The translations under genes were made by a program, and so were the position numbers. Shown piece by piece: positions 11,566 through 23,447 of a stretch of DNA of 64,000 bases. The notes beneath the pieces were generated by a model, which was not told the DNA's origin, did no database searches, and worked only from the letters and a program-made list of their open reading frames with translations. Source of the stretch: Onthophagus taurus. Lineage: Eukaryota > Arthropoda > Insecta > Coleoptera > Scarabaeidae. Each line of letters starts with the position of its first letter. Position 1 is the stretch's first letter. Location of the stretch: NCBI RefSeq assembly GCF_036711975.1, contig NC_091972.1:377001-441000 (forward strand), in the 5' to 3' direction.

Positions 11566-13465
11566 CAGCGAGACCGGTCATTAGACGTTTCTGTGGTTCT
11601 GGCCAAAATAAAAAATTGAGAATTCAGACTTAAGTATTATCAATTACGTTCTCTTCGTCTAAAATATTTTCAGATTTCTAGCACTTCCGGTTATACCGGA
11701 AGTCCCACCTACTTTACTTTTTTAAATGGAATTATATTTCCCTGTATATTTTTACATATTTGGATTTGTCTGTTTTGAAGGTTTATAAATAACTTTACTT
11801 TTGGCAATTTGATTCGGCCGTTCTCGAGTTATTCGATTTTTTCTAGAAAAATCTGCTCCAGCGGACATTTGTTCAAAAAATCATAGAACACTCGATTTTT
11901 GAGATATCAATTTAGGATTCAGAACATGCTTAAACAACATGATGGAGTATGTTTTGGTGCCAAGAACGGCTGTCTAGATCGTTTGGCCACTTTACTATGA
12001 CACGTTAACTTTTCGAAATTTGGAACTATCATAACTTCATTTTTTTAAATGGCACCCCCCATATTTTATTACTTAGTCGTCTTCGGCGTCTCATTTTACA
12101 TCTTTTATACTCCATATGTCTTATGCCTAACATTAATAGTTTGAGAAATAATTAGGGTTTTTTGAAAAATGCTCACATATCATATCGATATTAACCTAGT
12201 GTGCCATGGAAAACAAATGTTTAATGACTTATTGACAAACGTCAAAGTCTGATTTACGTTGTTTGATGCTTGTGAGTCTAAAACCAGATAAAATGGATAT
12301 TAATAACGTAACTAATGTTTATACAAATAAAGAAATCCATAATTTATTTTTTGTGCACGAAAAGTGCGACAAAGTTCTTAGTAGAACTTGCAAAATGTTT
12401 AATGAAAATTATCCGCATTTACCTCCGATGACAAAAGATAAATTTAGAAGAATAGAAGCAAATTTTTTGCATTTTGGACGAATTAATCACGTGTTAAACT
12501 GACCAAAAAATGTAGTAGATAATGCAGCAGAAGAGGTGAATGCCTTGGCTTATTTCGAGCCCAGTCCCAACACCTCAATTCGAGCTGCCAAAGAAGATCT
12601 AGGAATCATACTACGAACTTTGTCGCGCTTTTTATGCATAAAAAATAAATTAAGAATTTCTTGATTTGTGTAAATAGTACTTTCGTTATTGTTATCGATT
12701 TTAACTCTTTTCAGTACTAATATTAAGGGACATAACAGATAATTATTTGCTCACATGCATCAAGTGAGGTAAACAAGTGAGTCTTTGACAAGAACTCATT
12801 GAGAAGGCTTGTTTTTTATGGCACACTAGGCTAAATATCCATATGATATGTGTGCATTTTTCAAAAAACCCTAATTATCTCCCAAACTATTAATGTTAGG
12901 TATGGGACATATGGGATATAAAAGATGTAGAATGAGACGCCGAAGACGACTAAGTAATAAAATATGGGGGGTGCCATTTAAAAAAATGAAGTTATGGTAC
13001 TTCCAAATTTTGAAAAGTTAACGTGCCATAGTTAAGTGACCAAACGTTCTAGACAGCCGTTCTCGGCACCAAAACATACTCCATCATGTTGTTTAAGCAT
13101 ATTCTGAATCCTAAATTGATATCCCAAAAATTGAGTGTTCTCTGATTTTTTGAACAAATATCTGCTGGAACAGATTTTTCTAGAAAAATTCGAATAACTC
13201 GAGAATGGCCGAATCAAATTGCAAAAAGTAAACTTATTTATAAACCAAGAAAACAGACAAATCCAAATATGTAAAAATATACAGGGTGTTCTATTTAAAA
13301 AAATTAAGTAGGTGGCGACTTCCGGTATAACCAGAAGTGCAAGAAATCTGAAAATATTTTAGTCGAAGAGATCGTAATTGATAATACTTAAGTCTGAATT
13401 CTCATATTTTTATTTTCGCCAGAACCCTAGAAACGTCTAATGACCGGTCTCGCTGAGACATCCTG
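11566..13465. mobile_element. CAGGGTGTCTCAGCG transposon copy A (inverted-duplication type)
   Basis: The tips are CAGGGTGTCTCAGCGAGACC and its near-perfect reverse complement, with TATA on both sides. The arms extend through most of the element: even the start of the transposase frame at 12293 is repeated in inverted form at about 12620-12700. So the copy consists of two head-to-head 5' halves of a transposon and cannot encode a full enzyme. A sister copy in opposite orientation lies at 48281-50202. Confidence 0.85.
12293..12660 (+). pseudogene. Transposase N-terminus (DUF4817-like HTH) in copy A
   Basis: The frame reads MDINNVTNVYTNKEIHNLFF, then a helix-turn-helix region ending NENYPHLPPMTKDKFRRIEA and on to RINHVLN. 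After a stop at 12502 the family sequence continues (about KNVVDNAAEEVNALAYFEPS), ending where the inverted half begins. The YTNEEIHDLFF...PHLPPM..KFRRI pattern is the N-terminal module of DUF4817-type transposases. The catalytic domain is absent. Confidence 0.65.
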
Positions 13466-13469
13466 TATA

Positions 13470-14095
13470 TTCGTCTACTCGGATACACTTGCGTAGCGTC
13501 TGGGAGCTCACATCGTTATAGGTATTTTTTATGTTACACGTGAATTAACAATGTAAGGCCAATGTTTACACAAATATTTGCCTACTTGCGTACTTGCCAA
13601 TTACACCAGTCGTGTGGGACCACCTTAAGAACAGAATAAACAATAGTCATCAATTGTAAAAACAGATTGAGTTCCTATAAATAGTTATTATTATTTTTAT
13701 AGCTGATGTTTATATTTGACCCACACCCTTCTCCATATCTAATCCGACATTTGGGAAATTTTCGCTAGTTTAAACGTAAATTAACCTAACTCAAAATCTA
13801 ATTTCTACACAAAATTCTTATTTGGGCGATATTACATCGATTAAAGGAAGATTGACGATTTTTTAAGCAACATGTATATTGTAAAGTTATACCAAGATGG
13901 GTTTATGGAAAAGTTGAACTTGTTCATTCATAAGTAGATAGTTATTATTACTTTTATAATTTGTTACACGAATGTAAAAGCTCAACTCCTCCATAATTTA
14001 TATTATGTTCAGTCTTTATGTGGTGCTTAAAAATATTGGAATTTTCTTTAGTTTTATGTTTACGAATTCTAGTTTTCAGCCTCCTCCACATTTGT
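13470..14095. other. Intergenic, nothing recognised
   Basis: I see no open frame, repeat or motif that I can support. Confidence 0.4.
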
Positions 14096-14097
14096 CC

Positions 14098-15111
14098 GAT
14101 AGCAACAAACTTGTATCCGTAATTTTTTATCTACTTTCTTAGCTGATGTCTTTCTTATTATTAGAGATAATTCGAGATAATAATTACAGATTCTTTCTCT
14201 ATCTAAAACCGGTCTTTGTCTGTCGATAAGTTAATACTAAGATCAATCTGTACTTAAACTACAAAGCGATGGCTCTGTACTTAGATTAAATAGCTTAAAA
14301 TTACCAAACTTCAAGCCTTTGTGATTGTCATCATGCTTAAATCGCCCTTAATATACATCCCTACACGCAAAAACGCTTAATTACTAGTCCTTTAAACAAC
14401 TTTCTTATTTGATAGGGGGAAAACTATAGAAGTATAGATCTATCTTATCTACAATTTGCTGCTCTTTCTAATGGTGTATAACACGCGGCTATCGCTGCTT
14501 GGTTATAGAGTTTTTTCCTGGTGATATAAGAAAGTTATTGATCCCAACAATGTTTAAAAGTAGCTAAAACGTGTGAATTTGGTACTTTTTTGACCAAAAA
14601 CGTCCTTGTGTAAGTCTGTAACTTCATGATATACTTCTATAGTTTTCCTCATATCAAATATGTAAGAAAGTTGTTTAGAGGTAGAGCAATTAAACGTTTC
14701 TGTACATAGAGATGTATATTAAAGGTGATTTAACCATGATGCTAATTGATATTGACCAACAAAAACCCGGATTAAGATATTTGAAGGAGCGTACTTTCTG
14801 ATTGTGAACATAGTTTTTTAAAATTCGATTTGATAACAATTGCACAAGGGCTTGAAGTTTGGTAATATTAAGCTATTTTACGTACAGAGCGGTGTTCTTA
14901 ATCTTTTATTGATATTAATATTAACATATCGGCAAACGAGGACCGACGATTTCATAAAGAAAGAATCAAGCTTTCATATGGTGCATTTAGTGTTCTGCTA
15001 TATCTAATAATAAGAAAGATATCAGCTAATAAAATAGATAGGAAATTGCGGATAAAAATTTGTTGTTGGAAGGTTTGTTGCTATCGTTGCTATCGTCACA
15101 TCGTCAATCGG
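14098..15111. mobile_element. Decayed second copy of the fold-back element
   Basis: The ends CGATAGCAACAAACTTGTAT and, inverted, GTTTGTTGCTATCG match those of the element at 752-3527. Internal blocks also return in the same order (TTTCTTAGCTGATGTC, GCTCTTTCTAATGGTGTATA, ACCCGGATTAAGATA) but with many substitutions and without the 175-bp array. No clear target duplication remains. A solitary 22-bp end (GTTTGTTGCTATCGTCACGC and GGG) lies at 15422-15443. Confidence 0.75.
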
Positions 15112-15264
15112 GCATTTTCACTTTCGTATTGGCCAAGGATTAAGCTTTCGAATGAGACATTGTTTATCGCAATCGGTTCACTGGTTCTCATGTTATAATC
15201 AAAATACTATACATGTAAAATGCTATTTAATTGGGGGCTAACTTCACATAGGTGTCATTATGAA

Positions 15265-15815
15265 TAATTATGTTGTAATCTCAACAAGTTTAGTGAAAAT
15301 AACTTTTTATTTAGTGCGTGGGTATAAATTAAACAATTTGAGGTTAGGATTTAATACGAGAAAATACATGGTTAACATTGCTTGTGTTGTCAGTTGTAAT
15401 TGTCATTTGGTTAAATACACTGTTTGTTGCTATCGTCACGCGGGCTATTTATTTATTTTTATTTTGTAACCATGTCTTTTTTAATAACTATTTTAATTTA
15501 ACTAAACTACTATTAAATAAGCTACTATACTTATTTATCATTTATATTTACAGCATAAAGATTGCAAAGAGCTTTCAGTCATTTGACAGATCAATTGATA
15601 CACAATCCATTAACACAAAGTCTATTAATACACATTTGGTAGAAACAATTCTATCTAACGCCATTTAATTGTCGTTCTGCATCGATAGCCTAAGAAACAA
15701 GGTTTTCATCCGAAAATATGTTGTAATCTCAACAAGTTTAGTGAAAATAACTTTTTATTTTGTGCGTATTTAGGTTAAAATTTAATACGAAAATACAATT
15801 TTAACATTGCTTTTA
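15265..15815. repeat. Direct repeat of ~100 bp, 450 bp apart
   Basis: The block starting TATGTTGTAATCTCAACAAG at 15268 returns at 15718 and continues for about 95 bp with gaps. The solitary fold-back end at 15422 lies between the two copies. Confidence 0.75.
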
Positions 15816-15819
15816 ACTT

Positions 15820-16755
15820 CCAAAAAGAAACGTCAAATCGCAACTTTAAAGTGATTTTTCGGTAAGTACTACACTTTTCCGCACTTTTTTTTTATCATTA
15901 ACACATCTTTTGAGTCATTTCCTACCGATTAAAAAAAAATTCATCGATTTTTAAGAGGGACAGCTAATCTTAATATATGCCAATTTTAGCTTCTTTTCTT
16001 CTCCCTCAATTGTGAATTTCTTTGGTTATGTTTTTTCTTCAGAAATTTATCTTCGTAGGATTTCACGAGCGTTTCGAAATAGATGTTTACTCAATGATGA
16101 TCAGGAAGAGAATTTCCGCGTCCTCATTATTCACTTTTCACCCTTTTTTCGGCAAAAATCGACAAAAACAAGAAAAAGTGTAAAAAATTTGTATTTCTGA
16201 GCGCCATCTCTTATTGACATTTGGTTTTTCTTCCAAATTTTCAAAAATTACTTTTTAAATAAACTATATTTATTGAAATCCTTCAATGTCTGAATACTCT
16301 GAATTATTTCATTCCCCTTTGACACAATTTTTCAAATTAATTCTTCTTTAATTCCAAAATTTATATTCCGTTTCTTTCAAAATCTTCACATTTTTAATTT
16401 TCAACATTTCGGTTTTAAACTGATTAAAATCACTTGAATCTGATGTAATTCATTATAAGCTTTATGTTTTTAGGTATTTCAAGAAGTTTTTTGGCTGTAA
16501 TCACCCATAAATTGAATACTTTGGATTTGGAGGTTATGTTTCGTTTTTTTGTGGCCTCTTTTTTTTTTAACTAAATACAAGAATATTTCTTAATCTACGA
16601 CGGAAATACGAACGGTTTTATCATTGATTAAAACATTTTTACAAATAACGACGAAATCAATGAGAACTATAACAAACTTTTATGAAATTTTTCAACGATC
16701 AGCTTTAACTATCCTCGGTATATCAACTTTGATATCAATACGTGAGTTGTTCTTT
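15820..16755. other. Intergenic, nothing firm
   Basis: The sequence is AT-rich with T-runs. A 62-codon frame at 16012-16200 (plus) has no known motif. Nothing else is supported. Confidence 0.4.
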
Positions 16756-16758
16756 ATA

Positions 16759-18450
16759 CAGGGTGTCTCACGTAACTGGTTCGTTAGAACTTTTTCATCT
16801 TCCACTATTCGTAGAGATTTGAAATTTTGGTAGCATGGGTTGTTCATTCGGAACTTTCGATCTAAAATATTTTCAAGATGGCCGCCACTTCCGGTCTACC
16901 GGAAGTAGACCATAACTTCGCTATTTTAAATGGAATGCTATAGTTTTTATTACACAGTTTAATTGTACGTAAAAAAATAGGTTGACTTTCATAAAAGTTA
17001 TTGGTACCTAGTGTTTTTTGTTTTCGAGTTATTTTGGTTTTAAACTTTTTTTGGTAAATTTCAACATGCTCTTTAAAACTCCATATCTCAGCCAAAGTTC
17101 ATTCAAAAAAGATCTACTTTGGCACGATTACTCTTCAGATGTTGTCAAATAGATTGCCATTTGTTATATCGGAGTATCTTATACAGGATGGTCAAAAATT
17201 GAATTACTGTTTCTCCATATTCAATGGCGAGAAAGTAGAATATTTTAAATGGAATGCCCCATATTATTTTACGCTATCAGAAAGAGAATTTAATTCTCTA
17301 CAAATTACCTATACACATTCCCATACCTATTTATTGTAGTTTGCCTCATATTGCGACATTTATTAAAACATGCACGAAATGCAGGTTTTTTTATTAGAAA
17401 GCTATGGAATGTTGACAGTTTTTGGTCCATGTTTGTATTATTGTTGCCATTAGTTAAAAGTTAGGTAAACCAACCCAACCCAACCTAACGACCATCACGA
17501 GGAAAAGAAATCGCACATTTCCGGTCACCAGTGATGAAGACAACGAAATAAATAATTTAACGTATTTTATTGCATTTCCAAATTCAATTTAATAACAAAT
17601 TTATATTATAAATTTATATTTTTATTCAAATCTAATTTTTGTCATTAACTTTTTGTTTTAATAGTTTCATTTATTTGATCTTCTGTTTGTTATTTTTGAT
17701 AAGTAAAAGCTAGTAAACTAAAAGATTATCAATCGTAGTTAATAGTACAAATAATAATAGAAATAAATTAAACAAAAAACTGTCAAAATGTTATGGCCTT
17801 CTAATAAAAATACAAACGGTTTCCTACATTTTCTGCATGTTTTGATAAATTTACGAATATGAGAGAAACTACAATGAATAAGTATAAGAATGTTTATAGA
17901 TAAATTGTAGAGAATTATATTCCCTTTCGTGTAGGCTAATAAAATATAGGGCGGTCCATTTAAAATTTTCGACTTTCTCCCCATTGAATATGGAGAAACG
18001 GTAATTTAATTTTTGACCACTCTGTATAAGATACTCTGATACAATATATGACAATCTATTTGAGAGCATCTGACGGGTAATCGTGCTAATTTAGAGCTTT
18101 TTTGAATGAACGTTGGCTGGGATATAGTGTTTTAAAGTGCATGGTGAAATTAGCCAAAAAAAAACTTAAAATCAAAATAACTCGAAAACGAAAAACGCTA
18201 GGTACCAATAACTTTTATGAAAGTCAACATATTTTTTTACGTACAATTAAAAGGTGCAATAAAAACTATAGCATTCCATTTCAAATAACGAAGTTATGGT
18301 CTACTTCCGGTAGACCGGAAGTGGCAGCCATCTTGAAAATATTTTAGATCGAAAGTTCCGACTGAACAACCCATACTACCAAAATTTCAAAACTGTACGA
18401 ATACTGGAACCTAAAAAAGTTCTAATGAACCAGTTACGTGAGACACCCTG
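16759..18450. mobile_element. CAGGGTGTCTCACGTAAC transposon with inverted arms
   Basis: The tips CAGGGTGTCTCACGTAACTG and the reverse complement ending at 18450 are each flanked by TA. The arms run about 550 bp (including the block ACTTCCGGTCTACCGGAAGT near both ends), so the two open frames seen at 16862-17095 (minus) and 18102-18347 (plus) are the same arm sequence and not genes. The centre (17340-17870) has no transposase. This is a non-autonomous member of the same group as copies A and B. Confidence 0.85.
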
Positions 18451-18454
18451 TATT

Positions 18455-19800
18455 TTAATTATAATATTAATTTGAACGGTAAGATCACTGATTTTATTGT
18501 TGTTTTTATCTGATTGAATTGTATTTATCTATTTTTTTTAGATTTGAAGAAGTACTAATAAACTCTCTAGGCTCTCGATTTACAAGAATTTTTCTACGGA
18601 ATGTCATTATTTCCTCTTTATTGTAATTATTTCTTATAACAAAACTATTGTTTATTAATTAATTAATAAAATTATGAGTGGAACCCAATATTATTACAGT
18701 ATTTATAGAACTGTGATTCCTGTTCCATGTTTTGCGATGGCACTCAGATCCCTTATCTCTCCTGACTGTAAAGACCTAAATGAATTGGTTTTTCTTCAAA
18801 ACAACGCTGTTTCTTCTACTAAAGATTTGTACCACCCATAAAAGTCACGAACGTTCTCCTTCAGGCTTTATTGCAAAAGTGTACCTTTCTAGATATGCTA
18901 CCATGCAGCAGAATTTCCTGCCATATGTTGATTAAGTGGAAATAACTGTTCCATCAAATTAAATTTCATCCCCATACTGTAAGACGCGCTATGGCCCCAA
19001 CCCAATTTCCATCTTTTTCATCAATTAAGACACTATGGGACAAATTAAGTAACTTTTTGCATCCTCCAAAGGTGCTGTAAGTTTTACAGCACGTATTACA
19101 GATACCTCAAATGAAAAACGACTTCCTGTTAAAATCCCGCTTAAAAAACATAATCAAATTTTCTATTTTAAATCTTTTGTAAATCATCTTTTTAAGAGTG
19201 CAAAAGCTAATCAAGCAAAACCAAACCTAACTAAGATTTAATTAACTAAAACTATCTCCCGCCGAAAATCTCGAAACGTAATTAAGGTAGAGACCAACCA
19301 GAGAATTTACACCCTCCGACGACGAGAGACGCTTTCTCGCGGCGGGTTAATCCCTTATCTCACCAACTGATGACTTACATCCTTTCATAACTCCATTTCC
19401 TAATTAAGAATGTACATAATTACACGGTCCTCTACGCCCTTTCTTTACCTCAACATTCCCCCCTTATTATTTAGTTAGTTAAGAAAATTTGACGATAAAA
19501 ACCGTTCGGAGGTGACCCAGCGTGAATGATTTATGAACGGTTATTGATTCGTTCTCAATTTTATTTTTTTTTTTTTGACGGTTTTTACGAAGGTATGTTT
19601 GCGAAGTATCGACAATGTGTCTTTATCAATCATCTTGATTTTTTAATTTAAATTCTTAAGATTTTTTTGAAGAAGGATAAGTAATATTTTAAAATTTAAT
19701 TAAAAATTTTTTTTTAATATACATTTTATGCACAAGAATAATTAAATGAATTCAGCAACGATTTTAATATTAATAAAGAATATTTTAATATCTTCTCCTT
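18455..19800. other. Intergenic; possible old coding relic
   Basis: The sequence is without long frames. 18720-19150 has coding-like base composition with broken frames on both strands, perhaps an old transposon, but I could not assign a family. 19280-19420 is a GC-richer block. Nothing firm. Confidence 0.35.
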
Positions 19801-19813
19801 ACATTTAAAATTT

Positions 19814-19961
19814 TTATCCAATTACAGGTCGCCTTCTTGTAGTTTATTTGGGGTAAGATAAGCAGGCTCAGCTGCCTTTAATACAAGTTCTACCACTATT
19901 TATAAAAAATGAGCAACCAAATGTACATGGGAAATTCGTAACGCGTCTTTTTCTCAAAATA
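19814..19961 (-). pseudogene. Dead exon 2 of the cysteine-rich peptide family
   Basis: Aligned by eye with exon 2 of the intact gene at 23448-23752, it keeps the start (VILRKRR), the positions of several cysteines (FPC..., RTC, CLS) and the end (RPVIG then stop), over a nearly identical length. It has two in-frame stops and lost at least four cysteines. No exon 1 was found upstream; the hAT insertion at 20181 lies on that side. Confidence 0.7.
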
Positions 19962-20056
19962 ACTTTAAAGAAATTATTTAATAAAAATTATAATAAGAAT
20001 CCAGGGCTTTGTTTCACATAAAATGCAACATGTCAATATAATTTAATTTGTTGATT

Positions 20057-20108
20057 AACGTCCTTGTCATAACATCGGCCGAAATCTCAGGGTTATGACA
20101 AGGACGTT
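20057..20108. repeat. 17-bp perfect inverted repeat
   Basis: AACGTCCTTGTCATAAC (20057-20073) and its exact reverse complement (20092-20108) flank an 18-bp loop. The downstream arm and following bases resemble 5131-5178 in inverted orientation. Confidence 0.8.
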
Positions 20109-20372
20109 ACTTTTTTCCAAGCAAAATTACAATTAAATTAATTTGTTATTGCATTCATATAGAAATAGAAATATTTACATTAGTGATGGAACGGATAGTG
20201 ATTTGGCGAAAAGCCGGATACCAGATATTCTGTACCCACTACATAAAAAAAAATAAGAATAACAATAAAAATATCTATATGTATATACAACAAGAATAAG
20301 AAAGTTAAGGGGTGAGATAGGGCTACCGACCAAGGTCTTTCTGCCCGTGATTTTTGTAGTCGGCGGCTTGTT

Positions 20373-22049
20373 TCAGTCTTCTCTGACGGCCAGGAGTTTT
20401 TGGAAGAGAAGAGGTGGGTTGTTGCGAGGGTGGAGTAATCGAGGCGATATAAGCATGTGTTGCAAGGCGTTGGTAGGAAAATTTAGAATGGATTTATCGG
20501 ACAAAGATTGAAGACGGGTATGGATAGGGGGTATATCGGTAAGTTGGTATAGCAGATCATTACTAGGGTTAAAGAGGGGATTACGGGGGTTCCTAATTCG
20601 GGTGATGGATCTCAGTGCAGATCTTTCCGCTACTTCCAGGTGGTACTTCGTTCTTCTTGGTGCGTTGCTTAGCAGTATTGATCCATATTCTATGATGGGC
20701 CTGCATATGGTCTTGTAGATGTGCGAGGCACATGAGGTAGAGATTCCGCGACCGCTGAACGAGAGAGATTTAAAGTGTTTGGCGAGTGTCTTTACTTTCA
20801 TCTTCACCTTGGTTGCATGAGTGGAAAACTTAAGCGTTCTGTCAAGTATTATGCCAAGATACTTGCAGGTTGGTGAGACGGAGATTGCCGTTGATTGGAT
20901 TGTAATTGTGGGAGAGGGAGCGCGGGGTGAGAGGAATGGGACAAAAAATTGTGTTTTTGTGGGATTGAGTAGGATGCGCCATTTTCGGTACCAATTTTCC
21001 GTTTCGTTTATGAGCGTCTGCAGCTTACGGACCGAGGAAGTGAGATCCCTACTGTGCGAGACCAATACTGTGTCGTCGGCATAAAGTAGTGCGTATGCAG
21101 TGAGGTTAAAGGCGTCTGGGTTGTCGTTGTAAAGATCGTGGCAGAATAGATTGTATAGAGAGGGAGAGATAGGCGAACCCTGAGGAAGGCCTTGCTGAGC
21201 GGAGAAGCTGTGGGAGAAGTGATTTTTCAACTTCACGATGGAGGAGCGATTCGACAGGAATTGGTTTATCAGGGTTAGAAGGTAGTATGGCGTTTTTAGC
21301 TTATCCAGTTTAAATAGCAATCTTTTGTGCCACACGGAGTCAAAGGCCTTTCGGACGTCCAGAAACACTGCTGCAGATTTCAGTTTTACAAAACGTGCCG
21401 CCTGGAAGTTGGAAACCAGAATAGTTAGTGGCTGGGACGTTGATTTGCCGGATTGGAAGCCAGATTGGTAAGGCGGAATTTTCTTTAATACCGCAGCCAG
21501 CAGCTTGTTCTTCAAGTGCGTCTCGAAGAGTTTTCCAATTACGGGGAGCAGTGAGATGGGACGATAGTTGGCTGGATCAGATAGAGAAGAATCCTTGTTG
21601 GGAATACAAGTTATAATTGACGTCTTCCAGTCGCGCGGGAAATGCTGAGTCGCAAGGCAAAAGTTAATTATTTTTCTGATAAAGCCATGGATGTTAAGAT
21701 CTAGACTTCTCAGCAGTTTCCTTGTGATGTTTTCATAACCGGGAGCGGTATCTTTTCCCTGTCCAAGAAGAGTAAAATATTCGTCTTCCAACATGAGAGC
21801 ATCTTCGGGTGTCTCGAACGGTGTCAAAAATGCGGATTCGTACCAATTATCTATAATGTTTTTATTGTGGGGACAAAACGAAACATCCTCGGTAAAGGTG
21901 AATACACCTTCCAGGTAGTCAGCGTGTATGTTGACAATCTCTTCAGGGTTGGAGTGCACACCGCCATCGGTAGGATCAATGAGCTCCTCCGTTCCAGGTG
22001 TCTTTTGGTATCTTGATAGTTTTCGAATTTCGTGCCAATATATTGCCAC
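20373..22049 (-). CDS. Jockey-clade LINE reverse transcriptase (5'-truncated ORF2)
   Basis: The open frame of about 558 residues matches the reverse transcriptase of jockey-type non-LTR retrotransposons. Visible blocks in order are NYRPISLLPVIGKLFE (about residue 160), VFLDVRKAFDSVWH (catalytic D), QGLPQGSPISPSLYNL, ALLYADDTVLVS (YADD active site), LNPTKTQ and CKYLGIILDRTLKF, then the thumb-like region with RPIIEYGS. The upstream AP endonuclease and ORF1 are missing, so this is a 5'-truncated insertion; the long intact frame suggests it is recent. It lies inside the hAT element. The first codon of the frame is not a real start. Confidence 0.9.
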   Translation of the reverse strand: MAIYWHEIRKLSRYQKTPGTEELIDPTDGGVHSNPEEIVNIHADYLEGVFTFTEDVSFCPHNKNIIDNWYESAFLTPFETPEDALMLEDEYFTLLGQGKDTAPGYENITRKLLRSLDLNIHGFIRKIINFCLATQHFPRDWKTSIITCIPNKDSSLSDPANYRPISLLPVIGKLFETHLKNKLLAAVLKKIPPYQSGFQSGKSTSQPLTILVSNFQAARFVKLKSAAVFLDVRKAFDSVWHKRLLFKLDKLKTPYYLLTLINQFLSNRSSIVKLKNHFSHSFSAQQGLPQGSPISPSLYNLFCHDLYNDNPDAFNLTAYALLYADDTVLVSHSRDLTSSVRKLQTLINETENWYRKWRILLNPTKTQFFVPFLSPRAPSPTITIQSTAISVSPTCKYLGIILDRTLKFSTHATKVKMKVKTLAKHFKSLSFSGRGISTSCASHIYKTICRPIIEYGSILLSNAPRRTKYHLEVAERSALRSITRIRNPRNPLFNPSNDLLYQLTDIPPIHTRLQSLSDKSILNFPTNALQHMLISPRLLHPRNNPPLLFQKLLAVRED

Positions 22050-22119
22050 ATTATTGCGATATTTGAATAAAAATGAAATTAATAAGAAAGTTGATAAGAT
22101 ATGTTAACTTATTTGGATC

Positions 22120-22920
22120 CAAGATACAAAATGAACTTTTTTGATGCTGATTTAACTAACGAAGCAACTCTAAAAAGAGGATCCTTTAATTAATAATTGG
22201 CGATATTTCCACAAGGATCCTTCAAGAAATTAATTTTATAGCAAATTTTGAAAATTATAGATTAAAATTGTAACATCGAAAATTTTATCAAAACTTCAAA
22301 TATTGTTTTCTCAAAAACTAAAAGCTATTTTTCAAAACGGGTTGGGGTTCATTGGAAAGAGGATACTTTTATTAACACTTTGGGAAATTTTCATATTAAT
22401 ATTCCAAGAACTAGATTTTATACGAATTTTTAAAACTTAATCGTCGAAAATTGCAAAATTCGAAAAAATATCGATTATTTCAAAAATTTATTTCTCAAAA
22501 ACTAACAGCAATTTTTCAAAACGGCTTGTTGCATTAAAAAGGGGATACTTTAATTAATAATTGGTGATATTTCCACAAGGATCCTACAAGAAATTAAATT
22601 TATAGCGAATTTTGAAAGTTATTGTTGAAAAGTGCAACATCGAAAATTTTATCAAAACTTCAAATATTGTTTTCTCAAAAACTAAAAGCTATTTTTCAAA
22701 ATAGGTTGGTTCATTGGAAAGAGGACACTTTTATTAACATTTTGGGAAATTTTCATACTCATATTCAAAGAACTCGATTTTATACGAATTTTTAAAACTT
22801 AATCGGCGAAAATTGCGAAAGTCGAAAAAATTGTCGATCACTTCAAAAATTTATTTCTCAAAAACTAAAAGCGATTTTTCAAAATGGCTTTTTGGATTAA
22901 AAAGAGGATACTTTAATTAA
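22120..22920. repeat. ~360-bp tandem repeat inside the hAT element
   Basis: The phrase TTTAATTAATAATTGG followed by a block ending ATTTCCACAAGGATCC appears at 22188 and 22551, and TTTCTCAAAAACTAA recurs about every 180 bp (22308, 22492, 22672, 22856). It looks like two-plus units of ~360 bp, each made of two related ~180-bp halves. Non-coding. Confidence 0.75.
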
Positions 22921-22924
22921 TAAT

Positions 22925-23175
22925 CGAAAGTGATAACGACGACAGTTCTGTTAGTAATGAATGTGCTGATGAATTACAAGCGAAGAGAAGAAAACTAGAC
23001 GAAACTACAGCAAGAGATTTTATATATCGTATTGGGATTGTTGCTAATGACAAACTTGATATAAATAAAGTTGTATTCAATGAAAAAAGTCCTATTGGGG
23101 TTGAACTTGATTATTATCTGCAATATCCAAAATCTAAAAGAGATACTAATTCCTGAATGGTGGAGTACTAAGTAA
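22925..23175 (+). pseudogene. hAT transposase C-terminal remnant
   Basis: The frame reads an acidic stretch ESDNDDSSVSNE, then ELQAKRRKLDE, and near the end GVELDYYLQYPKSKRDTN followed, after a one-base shift, by PEWWSTK. The Y-L...P...(N)PLxWW pattern is the C-terminal dimerisation block of hAT transposases. It fits the TIRs and 8-bp duplication of the surrounding element. Confidence 0.75.
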
Positions 23176-23447
23176 TAGGTTTTTAATATCCTTTTGTAAT
23201 TTGGTAACTATCCGGTATCCGGCCGGATTTTAAAAATGGCCGGATAGGCCACATACCGGATATCCGTTCCACCACTAATTTACATTATTGATTGATATCT
23301 AAAATATTATTTAAATCAATTAAATACGACAGCATTTTAACAATTTTTTAATAATTAAATCAAACACATTTAAGTGAATACATAGTTTTAAAACGAAAGA
23401 TTAAATTTTAATACATCTTAAAGTAATTTTTTTCGTAGAAAAAATGT

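Larger units (their letters stand above)
20181..23277. mobile_element. hAT DNA transposon, interrupted by a jockey LINE
   Basis: The left end TAGTGATGGAACGGATA (20181) and the right end TATCCGTTCCACCACTA (ending 23277) are 17-bp TIRs with one mismatch. ATTTACAT stands directly outside both ends (20173-20180, 23278-23285), a perfect 8-bp target duplication, the hAT hallmark. Both subterminal regions carry CCGGAT-type repeats. Inside are a jockey-type LINE (about 20250-22090), a ~360-bp tandem repeat and a transposase C-terminal scrap at 22925-23175. The element is non-autonomous now. Confidence 0.9.

Noticed and set aside
15260-15668. Hydrophobic small open frames (receptor-like)
   Set aside because: Low-complexity I/F/Y-rich translation of AT-rich DNA, overlapping a direct repeat; no receptor motif.
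16862-18347. Two similar frames (minus 16862-17095, plus 18102-18347)
   Set aside because: They are the two inverted arms of one transposon read in the same direction; similarity comes from the TIR.
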